From Labia minor (taxonomy: Eukaryota > Arthropoda > Insecta > Dermaptera > Spongiphoridae), in NCBI GenBank assembly GCA_963082975.1, contig OY720345.1:11744491-11808490 (forward strand): a stretch of DNA of 64,000 bases. The letters are read 5' to 3'. Numbering within the stretch: position 1 is the stretch's first letter; every line of letters begins with the position of its first letter. Both the position numbers and the translations under genes were made by a program. Below the pieces are notes generated by a model, which did not search any database, was not told the DNA's origin, and saw only the letters and a list, made by a program, of their open reading frames with translations. Positions 39,561 to 53,540 of the stretch are shown in pieces.

Positions 39561-41779
39561 TAATAGTAGTAATTTTGATTCCTCCAATATTTACATTCTC
39601 TTAATTTATTATTGATTTTCAGAAATTTCAGTCATTTTTCTAAACCAGTTAAATTACCATTAAATAACTATGCGAACTTCTTTCAAATTCTTAATCTTCG
39701 GTCATATGAATCAAATGAGATAACCAACGAAAAAAGTCTCCTACCTAACTAGGATGCTCATTTAAAATTATCTACTTGAAAAAATATCACTTAATATAAT
39801 TTAAAAAGGTTCAATATACTTTAAGCAATTAATTCATAAAAATAAATAAGAATATTAGGTTGATATTACAATATTTATTAATGATGATGAGATCAGGATT
39901 TTTAAAAAACTTGGACGTCCTTATATAGAATGAAGCACGCAGGCGGTAAAATAACAAATTAAATGATATTTTGAATTGAATGATTCACAAAATGAAGTGA
40001 AAAATAAATATATATATATTGGCATATAATTAAGAATTATTTCAATTCTATTTAAATGAAATTCTCATTAAAATTTGAATAATTTATAGAAGTAAATGAC
40101 GTTATAGTACTTAGATTATAAATATTTTATTACTTCTCTTTGATAATATTTCATGTATAAATTATAAATTGAGAATTTTAATTTAAAAAAAATAAAATAA
40201 AGAAATTGAATTTATTATACAGAAAACCTAGTAATTAAATTTAATTTATTATTGTTATTGTTATTAGTATTATTAATAAAAATATTTTTAATAAAAAAAA
40301 AATTCACACATTCATAAATAAAATAAGAATAGATTAGATTTAAAAATGAAATGTGTCATAATTCAACATTTCAATTCATTCCTATTCGATGAATAGTCAA
40401 AATGTTTCATCAGAGCATTTTTTTACCCAATTTCTTTACCCCATTACTTTATATATTAATTTATTATCTTTATATAACCAGAGCCGGTTTTCTATCTATC
40501 ATACAAGAACATTTACCTATTAAAAAAATAGTAAATAAAGAAAAATCACACAAAAATAATGATTGTAAAAAAATATTTTATTTTTATATCAGCACCCTTC
40601 AAAATTTGCCCCACCGGGCATTTTGCCGGCTTGCTATTTGGTATAAATAATAATAAAATAGAAAAAATAGATTTCGAAAATTAAAAATAAGACAAAATGT
40701 GTCATGATTCAATATTTCAATTCATTCGTGTTCAAACATTTTGTTCTCATTGAAGGTAACTAAAATTTTTTCATTATAAATTTTTTCATTTATAAATAAA
40801 CATTAAATTATCACAATTGTTTACTGATCATTTTATTTAATATCTATTTCGTTCAAATTACTAATATTCTGCGTCTTGACTTCTACCCATCAACCGTTAA
40901 TTATGACTTGAGCCCCTGAAATTTCATTTTTTTAAATTCTACAAAGAATTTTAAAATCTATTTTGTTCCATCAGAATATTTTTGTGAGGATAAAAATGAA
41001 TTATTTACAGTAAGCACATATAAAATATCATTTATATATATTATTTTATTATTTTTTATTATTATTATTATTTTATCTTAAATGAAAATAAACTGATGCT
41101 CTTATTGATGAAGGAGGGGGAAGTATGGAAAGTGTAGGCCGTTGTGGATGGATGTCCATTAGAGTGAGAAAGAAAGAGATTTGTAAGAAGAAGGCTATGA
41201 GGGGGGATTAGGGGATATTTTATCCATTCCTCATCCCTTGTAGGCGTATCCAGACTTGTTCGTTTGCCTACAACTAGATAATATTACATAAGATTGTGTG
41301 TAAAGGTGACATTGTACGAGATTATGTATAGTAGTAGAAATATCCGGGTAATCATAATTATAATTGATAATAATATAAAATATTAATATTTTTTTGTTTT
41401 ATAAACATTATCACTCAAATAATTTTTATGAAATAATTAGAATTACTATTACACAATTGACGTTGGGGTTACGTTCCAAAAAACAAGAAGCAAATTGTAC
41501 AAAGTAAACATTTAAAAAAAAACGTATTCAAACAAAATAAACTATTGAATTAATTTATGAAAAACAAAATTAAAATTAATCATTGTCTGATGAGTTCACA
41601 GTTGCTGTTTTCACAAAAATTGTTCCAATGTTTGCAGAACATATTATTTAATTTACACATGTAAATGAAACGTTTCAACGCAGTTCAATATATAATTATT
41701 AAATATTTAAAAAAAATTATTAAAATTATAAAATACTATTTTCAAAATTTGCAATGATCTTACTAGTAAACAAATTATT
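39561..41779. other. No gene recognised
   Basis: AT-rich. 41090-41280 is a G-rich, purine-biased patch on the plus strand. No frame or repeat partner seen. Confidence 0.45.
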
Positions 41780-42331
41780 ACTATCTCACCAGATATACGT
41801 AGTATTGCGATCGCGAAAATTTTCAATGTCGAGATTTTGATGTTTTTATACGTTTTGAATCATTTTCACTAATGTTGAGAAAAATGTCTGTGTGTGTGTG
41901 TATGTAGACAAGATTACGCACAAATGGTTTGTGCTAGAATCATGAAATTTCATCAAAATTCGTAGTTTACTATCAACTTTTGAGAAATGTAGCTCAACCG
42001 GAAGAGGGTCATTACCTACCACGTTTTCATTTTTTTCCCTTTAAAGTGACCGAAAAAATAAAGTTATATGTTAGATAGTTTTTCACATGATTAAAAATTG
42101 TATAAAACTGCTATATATAGAATTTCAGCTTGATTGAATCACTGAAAGTACAAAAAATAATTTTTTAACACTGCAAATCTCACGCGCCAACACGTGACGT
42201 GGTGCAATCAACGAAAAGCCAAACATGCGCTGGTTTAATAAATATTATTTATTAATTTTAATTTATAATTTAAAATTAATCAAATTTAATTTAAATATAA
42301 TATATGTTGATAGTCGAATGGAGACACTCCA
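41780..42331 (-). mobile_element. R1 element, complete
   Basis: ACTATCTCACCAGATATACG to ATGGAGACACTCCAG; carries AACACGTGACGTGG and a (TG)n tract. Confidence 0.85.
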
Positions 42332-42615
42332 GATTTATTTAAATTTTGTTTTGTTACCCATTGTATTTCATTTTTCACTTAACATTCCACTTAATTTTCC
42401 ACAAAACATATCACCTTGATGTACATTCAAAATTTATAAAAATTAAATACTCGAATCCAAAAAAACGCAACCTCGAAAATCGCAACGACGCACAGTGAAA
42501 ATTAGAAATAATTAAGTAGCGGTGCAACTTCAAAAAACGCAAAACGAAACGACGCAAAGAGAGGTATCGGTGTATTATTAATTACCTTCTACTCAGTAAA
42601 TATATTTTTTTCATT

Positions 42616-43255
42616 TTTTTACCGACCGAAGATAGTAAGGGAGGTATTGTTTTCACACCAAATTTCACATGTGGAGATTTTTACATATCTCCACGAATCA
42701 TGCATTTTCTAAACAGAAAAAAGTATTTTTAGCATGATGTCTGTCCGTCCGTCTGTCCGTCTGTCCGTCCGTATAGATGTGTACAGCCTGAACGGCTCAA
42801 CCGATTTTGATGAAATTTGGTATATTTACTTAATGCATCAGTGGGATGAATTGATCAACTTTTGGTGCAATTCCGGAAACCGGAAGTGGTAGTATTAGCG
42901 ATCGACGATAGGAAGGAAAGGGTTATTTTCACACCAAAGGAGATTTTTTTATTTATCACCACGAATCATGCACTTTGTATTGGTTTTATCCTCGAGAAAA
43001 ATCATATTTATTAGTTTTTTCTTGATTTAAAATTATATGACGTCATCCAGCCATTCATGACGTCACAGCCTGGTCTTGCATATATATTATAAATAAAATA
43101 AAATTAAAAATGTTTATATTTATTATTTATGTATCCATATCTCTTTTTATTACATTAATAGATATATGAAAATTATTTGAAATTGTTTCTGTAGCTGGAA
43201 ATTAATTTATTTCAAACCGTCGGTCGGTTCGGACCTGGCCACAGGTCAACTTATT
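42616..43255 (-). mobile_element. R2 element, complete
   Basis: Starts TTTTTTACCGACCG and ends CAGGTCAACTTATT; longer GTCY tract; twin TGACGTCA at 43038 and 43058. Confidence 0.85.
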
Positions 43256-43409
43256 TTTCTTTATTTTCATTTTTCTTCTAATGAAATCCTCTTTTAATAT
43301 CATTTACAATTAATTTATCCTTTATAAAAATAGTTTGAACATTAATCCCCTTTTATCTAATCATATTACCTATAAATATGAGATTATTCGTTCTAGATTT
43401 CATTAATAT

Positions 43410-43413
43410 AATG

Positions 43414-43444
<31 letters not shown>
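43410..43444. repeat. (TAA)n microsatellite
   Basis: About 11 units, AT-rich non-coding. Confidence 0.9.
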
Positions 43445-43446
<2 letters not shown>

Positions 43447-43947
43447 TATTTTGTATTAAGATTAATGCCTACACAATTGATACAATCCTTCGCATTGGTT
43501 TTTAAACACAACTGATGATGCAAGAAGGTGTGTATGTTAGATAGAGAGAGAGAGAGAGAAATCTTCATTCATGTTTAAACACATTTCTGCTTGATTATAT
43601 AAATTATATACTCGTTATAAATAATGAATTAGAATTAGATACTATGATATCATTCATTCATAATTTTCTAATAAAATATATTTTTTTCTTATTCGGTTTT
43701 ATGTATACAAATAAGAAAGCGATTAAAAAGGATAAAGAAATATAATAGCTAAATCTTGTCTCTAAAGATAAAAATGATAAATGAATAAAATATAAATTAT
43801 TTGTTTACATTATAAAAATATTGATTTATTTATTTATATATTTATATATTGTATTAATTTTGATCTAATTAACAATGTAAACAATGTATAATTAGATATT
43901 ATGTAATCATAATTACTTGTATTTTTATTATATAAAAATATAAAGAA

Positions 43948-44537
43948 AATAAGCTGGAGTGTCTCCACTCGAATATCTCGCAATTTGAATTAGATTAAAT
44001 AACATAATATATTATATTTAAATTAAATTTAATTAATTATAAATTATAAATTAAAATTAATAAATAATATTTATTAAACCAGCGCATGTTTGGCTCTTTG
44101 TTAATGGAACCACGTCACGTGTTGGCGCGTGAGATTTCCAGTGTTAAAAAATTAATTCTGTTACTTCCAGCGAATCCATCAAGTTGAAATTCTATATATA
44201 GCAGTTTTATACAATTTTTAATAATGTGAAAAACTATCAAACATATATCTTTATTTTTACGGTCACTTTAGAGGAAAAAAATCAAAACGTGGTAGGTAAT
44301 GTGCCTCTTCCGGTTGAGCTACTTTTCTCAAAAGTTGATAGAAAACTACGAATTTTGAATAATGCCCGTATACCAAATTTCATGATTTTAGCTCAAACCG
44401 TTTTTGGGTAATCTTGTCTACATACATACACACACATACACAGACATTTTTCTCAACCTTAGTGAAAATGATTCAGGAACCTTCAAAACGTATAAAATCA
44501 TCAAAATCCCGACATCGAAAATTTTCGTGATCGCAAA
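43948..44537 (+). mobile_element. R1 element, nearly complete
   Basis: AATAAGCTGGAGTGTCTCC to TTTTCGTGATCGCAA; the last ~25 bp are lost. A worn terminal tag of the same type is at 44716-44790. Confidence 0.85.
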
Positions 44538-45269
44538 AGGAGAGAAGCCTAAATTATTATGAATTTAAAATAACAAAATGATTAAGAAGGTGCAAAAAAG
44601 TACATAAACAAATCATATAAGTTCATTTGTTTATATTTCTACTTTCTATTTGATAATTAAATAAATTTATAAATATAAATTTAAAATAAATACATTTTTT
44701 TGTTTTTTTTTTTGATTCATGAACCTTCAAAACATATAATTATATCAAAATCTCGACAACGAGGTAAAAAGGCGAGATGGTAAAAAGGTGTTATAACAAT
44801 ATACATATTTACATTCATCGGATATATTTTCCACAATGAAAAAAAAGTAAAATATTATTATATTTAGTAAGTTAAAAAGAAATAATAATGAACAAATTAA
44901 ATATTTATTATATGATATTATGATTATAGTTTAAATTATAAGATAGTTTTAGTATTTGAATTCAAATTTTAAATTGAGTAATTTGAATAATAATTAAATT
45001 TTAAATAGTAAAATCTTTTTAAGATATGAAAAAATTATAAACTTTGAATATTTCAAAATGAAAATAAAAAGAAAAAAAAAGAAATATACCGCGATATTCA
45101 ATTGTTTTTTTTTTATATTTAATGAATTATTAAAAAAACACAATTGAATATTTAATAGGGCCTCCTCCTTTCCCCATAAATTAGCCCTTCCAAGCCTCTC
45201 CTTACGGAATTTGGAAAAAGTAATGAAAAAGAAAGTTCGCCTTAAAAAAAAATATTAAAAAAATAAGGC

Positions 45270-45650
45270 GTTTGGTCTGTAAGCCTTTTGGAAACAGCTG
45301 AGAATGCTTTTGAATTTTTGGATTTCGAAATGAAACCGCCACATTCGGGGCAACCTGAAATAAAACCTGCCTATCTAAGATGTTGCATGGTCTCCACCAA
45401 TACGGATGGATCGACCATGCTATTCGAAAAAGCCCTATGCTCAAAAGGTAACCAACAATTTGTTCCTGTTCAGGCTATTCCCATTTCGGAACTGTGCTGA
45501 ATTACCTTCCCGAATGCACGTTCATTCGATCCACCTCAACTACACTCTCAGCAATACAAAAAGGCACAAATTCAGACCTGGCATGCAATTAATGCAACCC
45601 TTTGCTTAAATTATGGCATGGCACTTGTTTTACCCACCCAAATTTTTTTA
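45270..45650. other. GC-richer island of unknown, possibly foreign, origin
   Basis: GC is clearly higher than the surroundings. Short frames overlap on both strands, e.g. plus METAENAFEFLDFEMKPPHS and minus CPECGGFISKSKNSKAFSAV. No single long frame, intron signal or repeat partner was seen. Could be a bacterial-type insertion, a processed fragment or a transposon piece. Confidence 0.4.
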
Positions 45651-45757
45651 TTTATTAATTCTAATCTAATCCAGAGATTATTAGGATGAGAACATGCATC
45701 CCTCGATGGAAGTAGGAGGCAACCTTCTGGAAATCCTTAACAACAAAATATTCATAT

Positions 45758-45930
45758 ACAGGCAGTCCTCGAGTTACGTCGTTTCGAGTTACGTCAAACA
45801 ATATTTTGATACCATTCCTCAAACTTAAGTCACAAGATTCGAGATTTATTTTGTATGGAAACATATGGAAAATGGTGCTTCGAGTTACGTCGTTTCGATT
45901 TACGTCACATATTTTCGGAACCTAACCTTC
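45758..45930. mobile_element. MITE fragment, CAGGCAGTCCTCGAG type
   Basis: CAGGCAGTCCTCGAGTTACG, then three further GAGTTACGTC/GATTTACGTC repeats. The right inverted terminus is missing, so it is truncated. Confidence 0.55.
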
Positions 45931-46433
45931 CGTAACTGTATATCAAAGATTAACTACCCTCCCAACCTACCAATTCTAAATACTTCTATCTCTTCTGCCT
46001 CCTTTATCAGTGCTCCACAGATCTGGTCTAAAATTTATTTATCTTACTAAATTCTTACTAAAATAGTTTAATATAATCTCCTAATGAATATTATCAAAAC
46101 AAAAAAAAATCGATATAAATTCAATTATACTTATTATTTATCTATGTTAAACTTTCATTGAAATAGTATATTGACATTTGGAAATTAATAAAATTTATAT
46201 TTATTTTTAAAATGTGCCATGTTTTAAAAAATAACGATGTTTACTTACATTTGGTGAGCTGTATTATGAAGATCATTTCATTATCATCAGAAATGGAGAA
46301 GATAATCAACAATTCAAAACAACATCCAGTAGCAGGAACGAAGATGGAATCATGAAATAAAAGTACAAAATAACAAATTAGATTATATTATATTAAAATT
46401 AATTAAATTTAAATAATAAGAATAAATACTGAC

Positions 46434-46513
46434 CTCGGAGTTTATTAAAAGGTTGATATATCTCGCTGATTAGACCATCTCGAAGTCTTGAAGTGATGTG
46501 TGATCTCTCCCGC
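46434..46513 (-). other. Exon-like segment of unknown gene
   Basis: An 80-nt segment is bounded by an acceptor (TTAATCCAG) and a donor (CGAG|GTCAGT). One frame is open throughout (RERSHITSRLRDGLISEIYQ and on). A second GTAAGT donor lies at about 46250 on the same strand. GC content is above the local average. It may be a coding or 5' UTR exon; the protein is not recognised. Confidence 0.25.
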
Positions 46514-46570
46514 CTGGATTAATAAAAAATTAAGTAGATTAGTCATTTATTCATTTACCATGTAAATATA

Positions 46571-47212
46571 AATAAGTTGACCTGTGGCCAGGTCCGAACC
46601 GACCGACGGTTTGAAATAAATTAATTTCCAGCTACAGAAACAATTTCAAATAATTTTCATATATCTATTAATGTAATAAAAAACAGATATGGATACATAA
46701 ATAATAAATATAAACATTTTTAATTGTATTTTATTTATAATATATATGCAAGACCAGGCTGTGACGTCATGAATGGCTGGATGACGTCATATAATTTTAA
46801 ATCAAGAAAAAACTAATATATATGATTTTTTTCGAGGATAAAACCAATACAAAATGCATGATTCGTGGTGATATATAATAAAAATCTCCTTTGGTGTGAA
46901 AATAACCCTTTCCTTCCTATCGTCGATCGCTAATACTACCACTTCCGGTTTCCCGAATTGCACCAGAAGTTGATCAATTCATCCCACTGATGCATTAAGT
47001 AAATATACCAAATTTCATCAAAATCGGTTGAGCCGTTCAGGCTGTACACATCTATACGGACGGACAGACGGACGGACAGACGGACAGACATCATGCTAAA
47101 AATACTTTTTTCTGTTTAGAAAATGCATGATTCGTGGAGATATGTAAAAATCTCCACATGTGAAATTTGGTGTGAAAACAATACCTCTCTTACTATCGTC
47201 GGTCGGTAAAAA
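46571..47212 (+). mobile_element. R2 element, complete
   Basis: AATAAGTTGACCTGTGGCC to GGTCGGTAAAAA; twin TGACGTCA at 46762 and 46782. Confidence 0.85.
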
Positions 47213-47406
47213 GATATTAAAATAGATATATAATATTAATATGATTCAAAAATTGTATAGATTTTTTAAAAATATTATCTTATTTCTATCATATTAAAAT
47301 AAAATAATCGTTACTATCCAAGTACCATAATTTGTGATTAGATAATAAATAAATTCAGAGGCGTCTGGTTGTGTTCTAATAGAAATATGTACTAGTTATA
47401 ATATTC

Positions 47407-48001
47407 AGTTACGCAAAAACGGTTTGAACTAGAATAATGAAATTTGGTAACCGGGCATTATTCAAAATTCGAAGTTTTCTATCAACTTTTGAAAAATGTA
47501 GCTCATTCCGAAGAGGACCATTACCTACCAAGTTTTTATATTTTTCCCTGTAAACTGACCGTAAAAATAAAGATTTTCACATGATTAAAAATTGTATTAA
47601 ATTGTAAAATTGTATATATAGAATTTCAGTTTGATTGAATCACTGAAAGTATCGGAATTAATTTTTAAAATTTTTTAACACGTAAACTGCCAATAACGCG
47701 TCAGCACGTGACGTGGTGCCATTCACAAAGAGTCAACTCGCGAATTAATTTTTTAAATTTTTAAATTTTGACTAAAAAATAAAGTTAAAAGTTTTAAATT
47801 TAAATTTAATATATGTTAATTAATTAATTTAATTGAATGACAATACTATACTGTAAGTTTAATTTTTGTAAAATTAATTAATTGATCCAATTCAATTATA
47901 CTAAATTTATAATTTATAATTAATTAAATTTAATTTAAATATAATAAATGTTAATTAATCCAAATCAAATTTGTGAGATAGTCGAGTGGAGGCCCTCCAG
48001 A
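47407..48001 (-). mobile_element. R1 element, 5'-truncated and diverged
   Basis: ACGCAAAAACGGTTTGAAC to TGGAGGCCCTCCAG. Here the end hairpin has a compensatory change (GGAGGCCCTCC), still able to pair. Confidence 0.75.
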
Positions 48002-48473
48002 TTTTTAAAAATGATATAATAATATTATTTAATTGATAAAATAATATTAATTCGGAAATTATTCTATTTTATTGAATATATTACTTTCATTAATTTATTT
48101 TATTAAATTTTAAAAGAATTATTTTTATTGATATAATTTTTTGATAATTTTATTTTAATCCCCTGTGTGGGATTGATAATCAGTAAGAAGAGCTTATAAT
48201 AGTACACTATTTTCCACCAATTTCTTTACAAATGATAATAACTTAAATATTTATAATATACATATTTTATTCCATATTCAATATATTTTTATATATATGG
48301 TAACATTAAAACCAATTTTCTTTTATATGATCAAAGAATATTAATAATTTTCCAAATTTCAGATATATTTAGAATACATCCACGTTCACAGAATTCTTAT
48401 AAGAAATTCGAACAAAAAATAAATAAATAGATATTAAATATAATCATTTAATAGATTTGTTTCTCTAATTACA

Positions 48474-48934
48474 AATAAGCTGGAGTGTCTCCACTCAACT
48501 ATCTCGCAATTTGAATTGGATTAAATAACATAAGATATTATATTTAAATTAAATTTAATTAAATATAAATTCAAATTAATAATTAATATTTGTTAAATCA
48601 GCGCATGTTTGGTTCTTTGTTGATGGCACCACGTCACGTGTTGGCGCGTGATTTACAGTGTTAAAAAAATTAATTCCGGTACTTTCAGCGATTTAATCAA
48701 GCTGAAATTCTATATATAGCAGTTTTATACAATTTTTAATCATGTTAAAAACTATAAAATATAGCTCTTTATTTTTACGGTCACTTTAGGGGAAAAAAAT
48801 CAAAAAGTGGGTAATGACCCTCTTCCGGTTGAGCTACATTTCTCAAAAGTTGATAGGAAACTACGAATTTTGAATATTTCCCGTATACCAAATTTCATGA
48901 TTCTAGCTCAAACCGTTTTTGCGTAATCTTGTCT

Positions 48935-48967
<33 letters not shown>

Positions 48968-49078
48968 AAGAGAGAGAGAGAGAGACATTTTTCTCAACCT
49001 TATTGAAAATGATTCAGGAACCTTCAAAACGTATAAAAACATCAAAATCTCGACATCGAAAATTTTCGTGATCGCAAT
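48474..49078 (+). mobile_element. R1 element, nearly complete
   Basis: AATAAGCTGGAGTGTCTCC to CGTGATCGCAATG. Contains (CA)n at 48936-48968 followed by (GA)n. Confidence 0.85.
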
Positions 49079-49729
49079 GTTTATCTCAATTTTGCGAAGT
49101 ACTTCCACAGAGCACCAGTTAAAAACTTTTTGAGATAAATTGAGATAAAATAAAATTGTATTGGAAAAGATTTTCATTCAATTTAACCAAAATTATCAAA
49201 TAAAACAAGAAAATATCATCAATTGAAGAAAAACGCAAATATTAATTTTTAAAATTAATGGTTTTTTTGAATAGAAATTTTTTTAAAATAATAATAAAAT
49301 AAAATTATTATTAAATAAGATGAGATGTTGTTCAATAAAAATATTAACTCTATTAAGACTAAATGCTAACCTTCCAATTAATTGATGTTGTACGATTTAA
49401 AGTTGATTTGAGAGTAAAAATCGGATTTCATATCTGATAAGTTATGATTTTTTAATGTTTAAATAATTTTCATTTAACTTTTAATTAAATTGAATTAATG
49501 ACCTCATAAATCGAATCGATAGAATATTTAAGCTTGGTTCTCTTCAAATATTTTAATAGAAAATTTATAAATTTATATCAGTAAAAAATTAAAAAAATGT
49601 ATTTTATAAAATTAAATTTTTATTGAAATATTTTTTTATTTTAAAGTTCGCTAATAAAATCTTCGTTTTAATAAATAAATAAATAAATAATTGTTTAATT
49701 AATTCTTGATTAACGAATGATTGAGTGAT

Positions 49730-49890
49730 GATTTCAGTGGAGTGGCCGTTCATCGTTTTGTATTGCTAGGTGGATGGCAGGTAGGCAACTGAATACGTTC
49801 GAGGCGCCCGGCCTGCAGGGGGAGGAGGGGAAAGTAAGGGAGGGGCGAGCGGGGACGAGCGGAGGTGAGCGCGCTACTCTACGAAAAAGC
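49730..49890. promoter_or_regulatory. GC-rich island, possible promoter / first exon
   Basis: About 150 bp with high GC and CpG (GAGGCGCCCGGCCTGCAGGG, GGGCGAGCGGGGACGAGCGG) in ~20% GC surroundings. Ends with a plus-strand donor-like GGAG|GTGAGC; another, GCAG|GTAGGC, lies at 49779. No recognisable coding sequence. Confidence 0.35.
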
Positions 49891-50397
49891 CTCTCACCGA
49901 TAATTTATTACAAAATAAATATCATATCAATAAAATAAATAAATTATTTAAATAAAAATATTAATATTTAATATTAATGGTGTTTTTAACTACATTTTGA
50001 ACTGAATCTATATAAAAAATATTTAAGTTTAAAGAACTTTATGAAACACATTTAGAAAATTTATAAATATATATCAGTAAGATGTGAGTAAAAAGTTATA
50101 AAATGCATAAATTTAAATAAAATTTAATTTTTATTGAAATATTTTTTTAAGTTCATCTTTGAAGTTATTATATTTTGAAAAAAATGGAGGGTGGGATGGA
50201 AATTGTTCAATTTTTTATGAATTGTTTGGCGTATATATATATAAATATATATACTTATATATATTATTATTATTATATTTTAAAATTAAAAATAAAGTAA
50301 AATTTTATTAATTTTTTAATTGAATATTTATTGAATTTTTAAAAATAATTTTGATTAAATTTGAAGGTACGAGTTTATTTATTAGATTTTTTCTATT

Positions 50398-50961
50398 GAG
50401 ATCGCGAAAATTTTCGATGATGAGATTTTGATGTTTTTATACGTTTTGAAGGTTCCTGAATCATTTTCACTTAGGCTGAGAAAAATGTATGTGTATGTGT
50501 GTGTGTATGTATGTAGACAAGATTACCCAAAAACGGTTTGAGCTATAATCATGAAATTTGGTATACGGGCATTATTCAAAATTCGTAGTTTTCTATCAAC
50601 TTTGGAGAAATGTAGCTCAACCAGAAGAAGGTCATTCCATTACCTAACACGTTTTGATTTTTTTTCCTCTAAAGTGACCGTAAAAATAAAGAAATATGTT
50701 TGATAGTTTTTCACATGATTAAAAATTGTATAAAACTGCTATATATAGAATTTCAGCTTGATTGAATTGCTGAAAGTACCAGAATTAATTTTTTAATACT
50801 GCAAATCACAAGCCAACACGTGAAAGAGCCAAACATGGATTGGTTTAATAAATATTATTTATTAATTTTAATTGATAATTAATTAAATTTAATTTAAATA
50901 TAATATATTATGTTATTTAATCCAATTCAAATTGCGAGATAGTCGAGTGGGGACACTCCAG
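50398..50961 (-). mobile_element. R1 element, complete
   Basis: TGAGATCGCGAAAATTTTCG to GTGGGGACACTCCA; the CACGTGACGTGG core is partly deleted (ACACGTGAAAGAGCC). Confidence 0.8.
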
Positions 50962-51637
50962 CATATTTTTCTTTATTGAATAAGAAAAATCAATATTAAG
51001 TATTTTCAATTAAATTGAAAATTTGTTATATTTTTATTAAATTCGAAGGATTGTAGGATAGTAACCTTGAGGTCACGGGATCAAAACTCACCATGTTCCT
51101 TACATTAAAGAATAAATATAATTGATTTCAAATATTGACTATAATGAGCATAGATCCAAAAAATAAAAAAAATAAAAAATTAAATTAAAAAAAAAAACAA
51201 TTCTTAAATAAATATAAATTTAACTAAAGAAGGTGTTTTTATGGATGATGTCATCATATTTGTTGTTTGGTTGTTCTCTGTTTAAATCCCCTTGAACTTC
51301 CCACCAATGTTAACCATAAACGTGTTCAAGAAGGTCAATCTAATAAATCAAATTGGAATAGACGACAGAAGTATGTGTATGTGTGTTTGAGAGAGAGAAA
51401 GAGAAGGGGGGGCAGAGGTCAAAATAAAATGCCGTCCACTACCACCGGCAACAACAACAACAACACTCAATTACAATCAAAACAAAATCTTATAAAAAAA
51501 AATAAAATAAATAATATTGAAAAGGGGGGTGAAATGTTGTATTTTAAATTTCTATTATGTCTTGAATTGATATTGAAGAAAATTTATTAAATTTTTTTAT
51601 ATTTAAATTAAAATTTATTAAGTTTATTTCTTTGGAA

Positions 51638-52915
51638 AAGGGATGACAAACCTTTTTCAATGTCCGTGCCACAAAATTATAAAAAATCTTTTTGAAATAA
51701 CTAACGTGCCACAAAATTGTCATGATTTTTTTATCCACCACCCCTGTACCCCTTTTAGTGTGTTAATATAGAATCGAATATTTTTGTATAACTACTCACT
51801 GTCCTGTATAAAAGTGTTATCATTTTAAAAATTAAACTTTATACCAAAAAAATAAAAGGATTATTAAAAAATTTGGAATTTATTTGTGGTAAAAATATAT
51901 CTATTCTAAAAATTGTCTATTATTTTTTTTTATTTTTATTGTATGGAAATTCTTTAATTGATTTTAGTTTGTAGTTTTTAGTTGTAGAGAATGACCAAAT
52001 AGCAAAATTTATATCTAATACGTGAACCACTTACATTTTCTTGTTTTGACAATGCTATGTTAAATTCTAGCACTATTCTAGACTTCTGGCACTATTCTCC
52101 AACCGTCCTATAGGTAAAACAACGCTTTGTCAAGCTTGATATAAATTTTAAAGAATTTTTATTTTTTTTAATAAATATTAGTAAAATTTACAACATATAT
52201 TAAAATAAGGGCATATAAGAATATTCTGGTAATATTTCATCGTCTCAATCAATTTTGAGTTTATAACTTCACAATTTCCCCCACACAAACAGACAGATAG
52301 AATGACAGACATGACAAATACAAAAGCCATATTTGGATTCTCCAGGTCAGTGATTCTCAATCTTTTTTTTTACCGCGGCACACTTTTAAGGGTTTTAAAA
52401 AATTTGGCAGCACCCAAAGAAAAAGATTAGTGTAAAAGTTTACCATATTGAAAAAAAGTGTTCCCAAAAACGGTTTACCTTTTTTTTTGTTTGTTTGAAC
52501 CATATTGAAAAAAATTTAGAAAAAAAGTCGGAAATGTTTAAGAGCCTAGTCCCAAAAACGTTTTAGATTTGCAAAAAATTTTTAAATCCCGAACAATGCG
52601 ATTTTTACGGCAAAAACACGCAATGGCATTAATAAAAGTCCAAACGGTATACACTGAATCTATCATGAATGTTTTTATACTGCGAGGGAATTCATGTAAT
52701 ACATAAAATATCTACTAAAAAAGATAAATAAATATTCAGTAATACTTCAAATTTCATAAATTGTAATTTTAATACGAATTGTTCAATTTTAATTCATTTC
52801 ATTTCATTCATTAAAAACTTATTATTATTAAAAAAATAATTTTGTCATTATGCGTGCCTTGATATTTTTCAAAAGTGCCTCTAATGGCACGCGTGCCACA
52901 GGTTCGCCATCCCTG
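51638..52915. mobile_element. hAT-B element, near full-length non-autonomous copy
   Basis: It runs from AAGGGATGACAAACC to GGTTCGCCATCCCTG, inverted termini of the arthropod CAGGGRTGRCRAACC type. There is no clear transposase frame. Flanks CTTTGGAA and CTAAAGAA are at best a decayed 8-bp duplication. A 60873-type MITE is nested inside, from 52348. The interior matches 22490-23350 in inverse. Confidence 0.7.
52348..52548. mobile_element. Nested MITE fragment (60873 family)
   Basis: It begins CAGTGATTCTCAATC and continues with ACCGCGGCACACTTTTA and GTGTAAAAGTTTACCATATTGA, like 60873-61097. The right terminus is lost; the exact end is uncertain. Confidence 0.65.
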
Positions 52916-53540
52916 CTAAAGAACATTTATAACCAAAATAACTATTTTTGATCTATTAAGATATCTGTGTGTAGGAGTGAACATTGTAGCGTCTATACCG
53001 GTTTATATGATCGAATTCTACATTTTCTACTTTTTAGTTATTTACGATAAGAGTTATTTGTTTTGTTTTTTTTTGTTAAATTATACTTTCATTTTCTTAA
53101 TACAATACTTACAACTTGCTTTTACTTTGCATAAACTTTAATAAATCACTTTTTTTTAAGAATAATTTGTATTTTTTAATATTTGATGAATATAAAATAA
53201 AGTAAATAAAAAATGATCCAGAAATATATATTTTAAGTTTTTATTTAATAAAAATAATATAATAAATGTGTATTTTTTTTATATATTGTAAAATGAAAAA
53301 TCTTCCATATCAATTTTATTGTCTTCAAAGTCAGACACAATTAATACTCATGTATTTTAATCCAATTCTAGAAACAGTCACAAAAGTTTTTATAAAGAAT
53401 AGTCTTCAAAATTTATTCTTCAATTCAACTTTAATCAAAACTAAACTGTTCCTAGAGAAGACTTTTTAGTTTATTGAACGGGCAGAACTCACAGGGTACT
53501 AATTATTTTCTTTTTGAAAATATTAAGAATTGTCTATTGG

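Noticed and set aside
44226..44411. Repeated frame MKNYQTYIFIFTVTLEEK, also at 19353
   Set aside because: It is the R1 element read in one frame; other R1 copies break it and nothing indicates selection on the protein.
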